DNA of 64,000 bases from Lindgomyces ingoldianus (taxonomy: Eukaryota > Ascomycota > Dothideomycetes > Pleosporales > Lindgomycetaceae), in assembly GCF_010093535.1 (NCBI RefSeq), contig NW_022985171.1, positions 1,315,766 through 1,379,765 of the forward strand, in the 5' to 3' direction. The notes beneath the pieces are model-generated. The model saw only the letters and a list, made by a program, of their open reading frames with translations, did no database searches and was not told the DNA's origin. The position numbers were made by a program, and so were the translations under genes. Below are positions 1 through 11,190 of this stretch, piece by piece (the stretch's first letter is position 1; each line of letters begins with the position of its first letter).

Positions 1-2594
1 CGAGGGTGGAGGCCTGGACTGAGACACCGCGACCCGTCTTTGACACTCTGCTCAGAAGATGCGCTAGATCACCCATGACTTCGTCCATGAGGTCTTCCTC
101 ATCATCATCCTTGCCAACGACGAGAAGACGGGAGCCAGCAATCGCTGTATCGAGACCATCGGCAGCAATCTTGATACCCATGGCAGCCTTGACCTCTTTG
201 TTGTGCACATACTGGGATTTGACTCTCAGTTCCTTCATCTCTGCTGGCGTCAAGAGCGCGCGGATATTGGTAACAATCGGTTCTGGATTACCACAAAGCA
301 CAATGCGGTCACCTTCGTGGAGAACACCGTTTGAAAGGACTACGTCGATAGTCGTTCCGAGACCCTCAATAACCTTAACTTCTAAAACCGTACACTCGAC
401 TTCGGAAAGATACATGAGGTTATTTGTCATACGTTCTTGCGTTAGCTTTACGATTAGCTTTAACATGTCTGGAATGCCTTCTCCTGTGTGAGCGGAAGTG
501 GGTACAACTGAAACATATCGTGCCATGTTCTTGTTCTGGTAGAAGAGTTCCGAATTGAAGCCTTGCTCCTGGAGCTGGGTGTGGACGAAATCCCATCGAT
601 CTCTGAACTCTGTTTGAACTGACTTCTTTTGGAGGGCAAGGCTGTCTTCGAATCCGTTATTATCAATTCTCGACCAGCCGAAGAGGCGATCGATTTTGTT
701 GAGCGCAACGATGAATGGCGTCTTCCTCTCCCGGAGCAGCCTCATAGACTCCAAAGTTTGCGGTTCCAGTCCGTGCATAATATCGATGACCAAGATGGCA
801 ATGTTGCAGAGTGAAGAACCTCGAGACCGCAGATTCGTGAAAGACTCGTGACCAGGAGTATCGATAACCAGTAGACCTGGGACATTGAACGTGAAGCTAT
901 TATCCTTGTTTACCACGGCGACCTTCTTTTGTAAGGCTTCCACGGGAAAGTACGTAGCACCAATCTGCTGCGTGATACCGCCTGCCTCACCTTCTTGAAC
1001 ATTGGTTTGTCGGATCTTGTCTAGCAATTTCGTCTTACCAGTGTCGACGTGGCCAAGAATGCAGCAGATGGGGGATCGGAGGTTGTCTTTCGACCTTGCA
1101 GCGAGTGCTTCTTCATGTTGCTTCTGACGTCGCTCGGCGGCAGCCGCCTTTCGAGCAGCCTCGGCCCGTTGTGTCGCTGTTTGTTCTTCGTCCTCTGATG
1201 ACTCTTCCTCGCTCTCAGACTCAGATTCCGAAATTTCTGCAGCAGTTTTTGAGGAAGACGCCTTCGTGTCTTGTTTCACTGCGGCTTTTCCATTTGTTGC
1301 CGCCTTGGGCTTCTCTTCCTCTTCCTCAGAGGGGGCATCCCAGCTATCCTTAACACCGTCCATCTCATCTGCCTGGGCTTCCCAGTCCTCTCCAGAGTCG
1401 CTCACTTCGCCCTTCTTAGCTTCTGCCTCTTTCGCCTTCCTAGCTTCGGCCTCTGCTAATGCAGCTTGTTCCTCTGCAATCCTGAGCTCCTCTAGTTTTC
1501 TCGCAGCCTCTTCGGCTTCCTTATCAGCCTGCGCCTGCTCTTCCGCCTTGGTCTTCTTCTTTTTCTTTCGATAATCATCGGCCGACTTTTTCTTCTTCTT
1601 CTCGGTCTCGTCAGCCTCATCGGCAGGCGCCTCCAACCCAGCAACCTTGGCGCCTCCGCTCTCGAGCATCTGCTTCATCCGGAGTTCTTGTCGCGCCTTG
1701 GCTTCTTTCTGTGCCTTTGTCAAGAATTTGCCTTCCTTCTTGAGCTGCTCGATCTTCTCTTTCTCTTTCTGTTTCTTCAGAGCCTTGGCTTCCTCCTTCT
1801 TCCGCGCCTCTTCGGCGGCTTCACGCTCGAGCTTCTCAATCCTGGCTTTCTCTTCCTCCAGCAATCGTGCTTGTTCCTCTTCCTTTCGCCGTCGCTCTTC
1901 TTGTTGCTTCTGGATCGCGGCGAGGGCTGGGTTGAGTTTCTTCTTCTTGCCACCAGCCGTAGTGGCGGGTTCTGGGGCGGATGTAGGAGCGGAAGGTGTG
2001 GGAGCGGCTTTTGTCTCGGTGGCCTTCGCAAGTTCAGTCTTCGCGGGGGCATTCGCTTTCTTCTTCGCAGCCTGGAGCAATATACATTAGCATCAAGTTT
2101 GATATGCCATACCAGAAATGCAGCATCAAGGAGATATGGGAGCAACATACCAATTCCTTCTTCCGCTGCTTTTCCTTCTCCTTCTTCTCCTTCTCCTTCT
2201 CGGCCTTCGTCTTCACCCTAGGCGCCTCATCCGTCTTCTCCTCCTCTACCCCGACTTCCTTGCCCTTCCCCTTCTTCTTATTCGCATTCCCCGCAAACAC
2301 ATCGTCCTCATCGAAATTCGCCTCTGCGGGTGCCTTGCTCCCTAGATCTGCGGCCGCGCCATCAGTCGTGGGATCCTCACCCTGCACGAAATCCTGGTCG
2401 CCGCCTTTCTTATTCTTCTTCTTCCCTCGGCGCTGTATCGCAGCCATCAGCCCACCTCCAAAGGCATCGTCTTCGGGCGCAGCCTCCTCGGGCCTCGTCT
2501 CAGTGGCAGCTGCATCCTGAGGCGCAATGGTCTCACCCAGATCGGCCTCCCAATTGTCGTTGGCCTTCTTATTACTCTTCTTCTTCGGCGGCAT
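1..2594 (-). CDS. fun12: Translation initiation factor eIF5B (IF2-like GTPase), C-terminus beyond window
   Basis: Ribosome-dependent GTPase that joins the 60S subunit to the 48S initiation complex. Exon 1 is 2151-2594 (148 codons, starting [10 protein letters not shown]). A 79-bp intron spans 2072-2150 (GTATGT..CAG). Exon 2 runs from 2071 off the left edge, giving 838 residues here, so about the last fifth is missing. Residues 1 to about 450 are a low-complexity, Lys/Glu-rich charged extension, as usual for eukaryotic eIF5B. The G domain follows: G1 GHVDTGKTK at about residue 488, then IDTPGHESF and NKIDRL. The visible end, GVSVQAST, lies in the domain II/III junction of the family. The intron falls inside the charged N-terminal region. 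Plus-strand ORFs over this gene are shadows of its biased codons. Its stop codon and domains III-IV lie outside the window. Confidence 0.97.
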
Positions 2595-3590
2595 CGTGAC
2601 TATTCCAAACTATCTCGAGTGCGAGGTGAAAGGGTGGTAGCGGGGGTTCAAATGCCGTACCGGTGGCGGGGATGCGACTTGAGTCAAGTGTGGGCTGTTG
2701 CTGCCTGTGGAAATAAGAAACTAACTCCGCAAAGAGTGGCAGAGTGCAGGCTCCTGGCAAGGAAATAATTAGAGACTAAGGCCAGAAGAGAGGGACTGAG
2801 AAATGCAGGCTGAGAGTGAAATCCCACAAAGCGGCGTCAAAATTTTGAATCATTTGTTTGCCAACAGATATGTGGTGGGGTTCGCGCGGCCAATCTCGGC
2901 CCTTATGTCAGCGGGCGCCAAGATTTCGGGCAGACATCGCGAATTTTATCAGCACGTGATCGGATATAGAGCTTGGAAGGGAACTTGGACGAAGTGGGAG
3001 CATGCCTGCAGTTGGAGGACAGCGCACTGAACAGAATCCCATAATGTGCGACCTTGAATTTGGCAACAGGTTTAAGGAATTTCGTGTTATGCAAATGCAT
3101 GAATATCTACAACAACTAGAAAGCACGAGAATTTGAGGTATATCACTTAATTACTACTACTCAGAACGATTCATCTGTTCCCTCGCCATTCCACCCAGAA
3201 ATCTCATTAGAGTTCCCCATCGATTATTCTACCCTTCATTTTCCAGACAATGCAAGATGTGTGGGCCAAGGCTCCGAAATGCAGAGATCGCCAGTATGAA
3301 AATAAAATAAAACCACAATGTCCTAAAGGTGACACTGGAAACGCCGTCCCCATCGTATTCCCAACGAAAATGAGTGCATTTTGCCATCGAAGGCCATGAT
3401 TAAGTAGGATACTTTATAAACAATCTTTCCCATGCCAGAGGAAAAGGGTAGGGGCGAGAAGTATTGGGAAAAAAAAAAAAAAGCGAAAGAGATTCCGACT
3501 AATTTTGGGTGTGAAGGCGTACATTCGTCAAGTCTAGCATCCTTCAAATTATGCCATTAAAGGGCATACGAGTATGGTGGGAAGGGACGA
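2595..3590. promoter_or_regulatory. Intergenic: eIF5B promoter side and class V chitin synthase 3' side
   Basis: About 1 kb without a convincing gene. It lies upstream of eIF5B and downstream of the class V chitin synthase, both minus strand. A palindromic CACGTG E-box sits at 2953-2958, about 360 bp upstream of the eIF5B start. A poly-A run near 3470-3482 lies in the likely 3' flank of the chitin synthase. The short ORFs here show no recognisable domain. Confidence 0.4.
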
Positions 3591-6500
3591 CTATTGCATA
3601 CCGCCAGCGAGAATCGATTCGACTGCGTTGCCAATGAACTGTTTCTTGAGAGTAAGGTCCATTCCAAATCTAAAAAGACGTTAGTATGTCGGTTAACGCG
3701 TGTACGTGAAATCGACTCACCTCCTCTCTAATTCTCCCTTGACACTCTTCTTGGTCACAGTCATCAGATCAGCTACGCTAAGAATATCCCTTATCTCTGC
3801 CAACAGAGCGTCGTCGGTTGGAAGATTTAAGTTCGCCATCTCCATGTTTTCGTAACCATACCCGCTCGGCGCAAGGCTCATTCTGGAGGTGTTGCCGAAA
3901 CGAGGAAGGTCGAGGTGGGACATTGGTCGCGACGGTGGAATAGCTCCATAATCAGAACCCGCAACCGACGCACTGCCCATTGGGAAGCGCTTGGTGCCGT
4001 AGGAGATTCCGGAAACTTCCGATCGATCGTCCCTTGAGGTGTGTGCCTCCCACATCTCATGTTGCCATTCATCCCACTTCTTCTTTGGAATGCTGGCGGG
4101 GTCAAATTTGCCTTCGTCTGAAACAACGATCTTCTGACCCTTTTCGCCAGTAACAATACGAGTATTGCCCCAGGAGAAATCGTCCATATGCCAGAAAGCA
4201 TACAGCGGCAAGCCAAAGGAAAAGACGGGAGTCGCGAGCACATAGATAATCATCCAGCCGATCATCTCCCACTTACGGCGGAGAATGAAGATGATAGCTT
4301 GAAGACCGTAGATAGCTCCGAGAAGAATAAAAGCAGTGATTGGAATGATGCTCGGGCTACTGATTAGGAGATAGACCAGATAGACAAGGTATCCGACAAT
4401 AACGGGCTGGACGATAGTTGAGAGCAAATCTAGGAAGACGACGAAGCGCATACTAAAGCAGCAGAAACCACAAAGTTGCTGCAGCGGAATCAGCTCCATT
4501 AGGTTGTGCACCGTTGAATTGATCCATCGACGACGTTGAGACATGAAAACCGTCCAACTATCAGGGGCAACTGTCCAGGCGTGAGCTCGATAAAGATACT
4601 TCGTCTTGTACTTAGAGTGGTGTTTGAGGAGCAAGGTAGTCAGGAACCGGTCCTCGCCTAAGTGCAATAGGTTCTTCATGTGGAGGGTATCCACACGGAT
4701 CTCAGAATAGGCTGCAACTACCTCTTTGCTAACGAATAGAGGCTTTCCAGTTTCCGCCGCCCGGATACGATACATACTGAAACAACCAGGCAGACAGGTG
4801 ACCGAGCCGAACAAACTTTCGAAAGCCTTGGTCAGATTATGAGAGATGTAGTATTCATACACCTGCATCATGGTGATAAACGAAGACTTGGCATTGGTAA
4901 GAGAAGTTTCGCCGCAAATACCGATCAGACGGGTATCGTGAAGGAATGCCGCGACGAATCGGGTAGCCGAATCAGGAGCAACTACTGTGTCTGCATCGAT
5001 CTGTAGGAGGAATTCGTAGAAGGTTGGGTTGACGCCGATGATGTTCCGAATCTGGTGATGCATCTCGAGCTCAAGGGGAGTCATAGGAAGGTTGTAGTGC
5101 ACACGATTCAAGAACCTCATGAGAATGGTCTGAGAATCACGCTTTCCACGGTTACCTGGCCTATAAAGCGATTAGTAGAAAGAAGCTACAGGGAGAACGG
5201 TGGAAAGTAACTTACTTGGAAACTTCGGATGGCTTACCAACCTTGACAACAACCAGGAAGGGTACAATATGACCCTGGACCTCATACAAGCCAGAATAAC
5301 ACTTGCCCATATTATGCTGCCTTTGCCCCTCTCCCAAACTCTCGAAGCTGAGCGGTTCCGGATCCGTATTTTCGGGTACTCCAAGAATATCGAGGACGAT
5401 GCGAGGAGTAGGCTTGTCGTTTCCTTGTCCAATAATCATGCCGTCACAGATGATGAACAGAAGTTTGCGTTTGTCATCATACTTCATCCTTGCGGCGGAA
5501 TCGATGGCACGCCGAAGAGAGTCTTCATCCTCAGTATACGCTGGGACAGTGCAAATAATGAACTTATCGATGTTCTCTGGAACGCTCTTCTTGCTGAACT
5601 GAAGAGCAGCGAAGAACTTGAAACCGATAACGCTAACCAAGAGGATCGATATCGCGAGGAGAAGGTATTTAGCGAAAAGACATTTCGCTGAATTTCGAGT
5701 GTCAAGATCTCCGACATAGAACAAATTGTCCAAGCACACTTTCATACGCTGTTTAGTATCTGCAGGAAGGGTCAGTCCCTCCCAATATTTGCTCACATCA
5801 GATCCAGCTTGGACTCGGAAGATGTCGACTACGGAACCATCCATGAAGTTTGTGTTTGGCTGCTCATTTGGCCTCTCTGAGTTGTTGGGGGCATACTCGA
5901 CCCGTCGACCACCGGTGATGTACTGGGAAAGATCGTATACGCGATTATACATATACGCAATTGAGGTACCCTTGCCAGCCAGTGTCTTAAGGTAGTTAGG
6001 GCTGTATCCGATTCGTCCTTTCATGTAATTGGCTTTCAAAAAGACTTGTTGCTCAAACCACCAGTCAAGACGGGAGTCGTTGGTGGCCCATCGGAAATCA
6101 TGGAAACGGGCATTTGTGTCGGTAGTACTGACTAAGTTACTCTGGCTTGTGTAGTTCGAGGTCTTGTAATTCAGCTGTACTCCTGGGTGAACGGATCCGT
6201 CGACACCATCGCAAAGAGCGGAAACTTGAACCGGGAATAGGTTGGTAGCATCCAAGCCAGCGTATTTCTTCAAAGATGCCTGTGGGATGATTGAGGGATA
6301 ATGGTGAGGCATGAACTTTCCAAGGTCATAGACAACACCTCGCATCGCAATATAGGACGAGTGGCCGTTTTTCCCGTTAAAGGATGAAAGTTCAGCGCTG
6401 GAGTAGACATGTTGCTTGGGGCAAATTAGCTCCGGGAAGCCAACTATGAGGTGTTAGCGAAAGTACTGGGAAAAGAGCTTCCATGTCTTACCCATGAGGA

Positions 6501-9347
6501 ACACGACGAGGGCACAGCTCAACCAGATGAGCATGTTAATTGCTAGCTTTTCACGCCATGCAATTCGAACATCCTTACGCTTCATCTTCCCTATCCATTT
6601 GATCAAGATATCGGGAATCCACCACGTTAGAAAGTAGACAATGAAGAGCCACCTCTTGCGGCTTCCTGACACCGGGGCAATGTCAATCTCTTGTAGCTCC
6701 TTCGCAGGAAGCTTTTCATCGATGCGCTCCGGCGCCTCGAGGCCATGGAACATATCACCGTTCGTGATACCTGATGGTGCTTCGGAGCGAGCATCGACAT
6801 CTCGGCTGCCAAAATAACTTCCGTGCTTGTCGTCGTGATAAAAGCCACCGGGTGACGGCGAGAGTAAGCCTACCCTTGAGTCACCGAAAGTTCGTGCTGC
6901 GTCTGGCGTGAGACTGTCGTCTTCAGCAGACAATCCTCGTGGTAGAGGGGTGATGTCTGCGACATTTGCAATTTCCAGCCAGCACCTCTCGCTGAGGAAA
7001 ACACCTGTTGCACCAACACGCACTTCATTCTCTCGCCAAGGCTTGCTGTCTAATACCGTCTCGGCTCTCTCCCTCTCACTTCCAACCACGGCTGTATCGA
7101 TTTCTGCCAAACCAAGGAATTCAGCAAAAGGTAAGAATATACTGAAATCAGCGATGCGTAGGCGTTGACTAATTTCTGCGATACCTAAGGCTTGAACTTG
7201 GGTACGCACACACTTGCTGTCGAACTGATTCGCAATTCGCCGATCATTTGGCTTTAAACAGAAGACGAAATAAGGGTTCGCTTTTCGTAAGGAAGACTCG
7301 ATTGTCTTAAGCGAGCTCAGAAATTGGCCAGAGGCACCCGTCTGTTTTTTAGTTGGGTCATGTTTCTTTCCGCCAGAAGTCGCACTCTCTGTGTCGCTTC
7401 CAGCATCCTCGTCGAAAGTGCTCAAGGGCCTGCCAAATCTACCAGGCCTGTCCTTGCGCCGCGCCATACTTGGCATCCTCATCGGTTTTGAGCTGACGGA
7501 TGCTTGTAAAATTGCAGTCCTCTCTTTAGGGTGAGTAACCTTGTTAAGTGCATCCTGACCGAAAAGCTCTTGCACGAAAGGACTCTGGGCAGACTTGAGA
7601 AGGTTCATCATGTCACCCGAAATCAGTTCAGCGTTTTCTTCAATGAGTCCTTCGACAGCATAGTCCACATCACCAGCAAAATGGCGGACTGTGAAGGATG
7701 CTGCGGTATTGTGCGTCGGGAAATTGCTACCTGGTTGAACCACTGTAAGGCTACCAGGCAGAATAGCGGTATTCTTGCCATCAAAGCGTTTGCGGAGTGC
7801 ATCCAAGAATTGCATGTCGTTCTTACCACGGCGCATCTGATCATCGAGTATGCTCAAGAGCCCATTGCCAGATTTCAAGAGACCAGTTTTTGCCTCGGAG
7901 TTGTCGTAATATTCCATTCGAGGAATGCTGACGTCTTCGGCCTCCATTTCTTGCATCTGCCGGCCGAAAAAGCTGTGCTGGCAAAAGTTGACGAGGGCTT
8001 CATTGGCAGCGTTGTTCAGGAGCTGGTCAAGAGCGGAGCCAGTAGCGGAGGCCGGCGAGAAGCCGGGGAAGTCAACGATTGATACCGTGTTGGCAACCTG
8101 GTCTGGAAGCACACACAATTTGGAATTGATGTCCTCCATAATGTAAGCCACGAGTAGCGAATAAAGAGTGCGGGCAAGCTCGTCAGCATTTGCACGTGCG
8201 CCTTTCGGATCAAGCATTACTGTCACCCGTTCCCGATAGAGAGTTCGTGTCTTGTATCTCAGACTCTGCTCCAGGTCAGAGACACTGACACCTAGGAAGG
8301 ACGCAATAGGTTCCAAGGCTTCCTTATTCCTGACCGTGGTAACTTGTTCACCGCCTTCGTGTGAATAACCACCGCTGTCATCAGCAGCAGGCGTGGTGGC
8401 TTGCCCGGTCACGAACTCTAGTTGACCGATGTGGAGAATGGTGGCCATGACTTCACAGATGCCAGCAATGGCATGCTTGGGGAACTCGAGTTTCCGAAGA
8501 GCTGTCTTGAAGTCTTGGAAGCCCTTGGCGTCATCAATGCCAACTTTGAGTTGCGTTGGGTGTCCAAGATAGCGCCATCGCTTCTGTCCAGTCAATGAAG
8601 CTCGGGCGCCTGGCGCATTAGACGTGGTTCCAACGAGATCGAGACCCAGGTGCTTCCTCTCGGCTGGGCTAGTTCCAGCCAAGAGGTAATAGAGGCAGTG
8701 ATAGTTTCGCTCGCCCGTGGGCACAGCAGCGATTCTGCTCCTCTCTAGTCGGTGGGCTAGGAGTTGTGCGCCGAGCAGGGTGGCGTGGGAGGTGGAGGTG
8801 TTGTACTGAAGCTCCAACAAGAGCCCAGCTTTGGAGGCGACAGGGGTCGTCAGGGACTTGGTAGTCGTGAAGGCATCAAAAACGAAATTGGCAAGCTCAA
8901 TTTTTTTGGAAAGGGGAGTGGATGAATAGGAAAGAAGGGATCTCAGAACGTGGCCGCGGATGGTAGTTTTACCGGCACCGGATTCTCCCCTGAACAGTCC
9001 GGTTAGCACGAATTGAACAAAAATTCAAAGGCAGAGAGATCATACAGAAACACGATTGCCTGGTCCTCCGATCGCTGCCCGAGGCGCATGTACGCTCTCT
9101 GGGCGAGGTCTTCGGCGGCCTGGTGCGCGCTGCCATCCTTGCCGCCGTCCGGTCCTCGACTGGCGTCGGTGTATGTGTTTAGTGAGATAATAGCATGCGA
9201 CGAGAGGGTTGCGGTCGGCAAGTGCGCATGGAATCGGCTCGCAAGATGTGCGGTTAACTGAGTGTCGGACTGGAGATGCTGCGGCAGCGATGGCAGCGAT
9301 GGTTGGGCGTACTGAGGAACGTTGCCCGGGAACGAGTTGGAGGCCAT
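3591..9347 (-). CDS. chsV: Class V chitin synthase with N-terminal myosin motor domain
   Basis: Membrane processive glycosyltransferase making chitin from UDP-GlcNAc at growing tips and septa. Five exons: 9347-9046, 8989-6492, 6443-5216, 5160-3721 and 3669-3591. Introns are 56, 48, 55 and 51 bp. All phases agree, giving 1848 aa, the usual class V length. ATG at 9347 (MASN) is preferred; the open frame upstream starts only at a GTG. The myosin-like motor covers about residues 1-780, with P-loop GESGAGKT at 102-109 and switch-II-like DFPGF near 407. Next come membrane segments, a cytochrome-b5-like region ([14 protein letters not shown]), and the chitin synthase domain with EDRFLTTLL and the signature QRRRW near residue 1550. 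Multiple C-terminal membrane helices and a small DEK-C-like tail ([15 protein letters not shown]) follow. It is divergent from the class VII gene at 11191 and shares its upstream region. Confidence 0.97.
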
Positions 9348-11190
9348 GGTCGGCGGACGCGTCCCCACGGGAGCGCTGAGCGAGTGGAGGCTTCCAGGGG
9401 GCTCACAGGGCTTCTACGGATGGTGAGCAGATGTTGCAGAGGCCTATCTAGATGGATGCACGCAGTTGGGGTGGTGTGTTTGGGTGTGAAATGGAGGACG
9501 GAAAAGAGCACAACACTACGAGGAATGGCGGCCGCTGGAGGTTGGAGGAGGGTGCAGATAACAAAATTACAGGCAGCGAGCGTAGTGAAAGGGTGGGCAA
9601 ACGAAGGAAAAGAGATGCAAAAGCCGTCACTGTAGGGAGGAACGAGGGCGTGGGGATGATGCAGCGACGGGTGGAGAGGAGTCTTCAGTCCTCAAAATCA
9701 TGGGGCTGCATGGGTTCTGGCTTGGAAGAACAGACCCTAGCAACCTCGCCTCTCTGGGACCGTGCCCAATGAAGTGCTGGTGGACAGACAAAAAGGGGGC
9801 GCAAAAATAGATACAATACGCTGTAACTTAAAACACCTCCGCTTAGGCGTGGCTCCACTTGTGTGCTTATTGAGGTGGATGCCATGTTGCTTCTGGCAGC
9901 AGTCTGGAGACAGGAGAGGCCGTCAGCGCATCCTATGTCTCTCTCACCATACTGCAACTTGCAAAGACACAGAAACAAAGGCAGACCATCACCACGACAA
10001 CACAAGTCGTCCTGAGGTGCTTCCTAAGGACACATCCCGCCTCGGTAAAGAGCCAACCAGTTGAGTCAAGGACAGGAACGGGATTCTGGGGAAGATCGCT
10101 GCAGGTAGCGCAATCATCCATGCATTGTTTCGTAATCGATCAACAGCTTCAAGAACATGGGAGCATGGGTTTCATGAAAAGTTCGTTGGGCTGCTTCCTA
10201 TACGACAGTTGACAGCTTGCGATACGGACAGCGCCGAGCAGCTGGGCTACCGTTGTCGCTGTGGGATGGAGCATGAGACGTGCTGGCGAGAGGCTGAGTG
10301 GGACAAGCACGCCTGAACAGGACAGCGAGCAACGAAAGGTGGCACGGAAGAACAGCTAACAAGGGCTGGATGGATGGTGAGCTGCGCTCCATCAGGCGTT
10401 GAGACCATCGATTTTCATGTGCAGCAATTTCTCCGCCCTGCCACCCGCTACGGGCATCTTTCCGGAGTCCGCGAGGAGGGTGCATGCTTCTCCTGCTCGG
10501 CGCCGAGAGAGTTACCAAGGCGTGTTTCCAAAAGCGATGGAGAACAGACAACAAACTCACACCCAGTCGCTCAGAGCAAGCAAACCTTTTCAGTCGAAGT
10601 AAACAAAAGAAGCCTAAAAATAGGGGTTATGCAGGAATCTCGACCATTCACGCCATGGACCTGCGCAAACTGATCAATCAGACGAAGGTGGCATCGGGTG
10701 GCGGGCGAAAACAAGCGTGAATGCATCGAGGGGCTTCGCCACAGCGACGGAGCTCCTTTGGTAAATTACCAATTCGATACCGCTACGCTAGGCCAGAAGC
10801 ACTTCCTCACCCGGGCACCCTCAGGAATGGAGAAAGTCGCCCTCTGCCAACAAGCATCGTCACTCCTCTCTCCCCATCTCCTCTGCCCGTGTCTGTTTTT
10901 CGGTTTCCTTCTCACGATCGCTTAATTAATTTTCCCTTCGTTTGCTCTTTTTGTCGAAGTTGCAGTTGAGGAGCATCTGCTATACGGTTACCAGCCCCGT
11001 CGCCGTGTCAACCAGTTCCCCAGCTCAACAGTCGAAGGGACGACGCTCGCTCACAACTTTACACCCATCAGTCGCTCCGCCCACCCGTGACACTGCATAC
11101 TAGAGGAACATCTAGACACACTACTGGCCTCACATCGAACAACACCACACGCTTCGTGATCGGGGCTCCAGGCCTCACCCGCCGCCCACA
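9348..11190. promoter_or_regulatory. Shared 1.84-kb divergent promoter region of the two myosin-motor chitin synthases
   Basis: This segment separates the head-to-head start codons of the class V (9347, minus) and class VII (11191, plus) genes. No supported coding gene lies in it; the short ORFs differ in frame and strand and resemble nothing known. A pyrimidine-rich stretch with a TTAATTAA palindrome at about 10850-10950 lies 250-340 bp upstream of the class VII start, as often seen near fungal transcription start sites. Long 5' leaders with small upstream ORFs are possible on both sides. Co-regulation is inferred from the arrangement. Confidence 0.6.

Noticed and set aside
1096..2520. Long plus-strand Ser/Phe/Leu-rich ORFs
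   Set aside because: Antisense shadows of the Lys/Glu-rich region of eIF5B.
7531..8082. 183-codon plus-strand ORF
   Set aside because: Antisense shadow inside the myosin-motor exon of class V chitin synthase.
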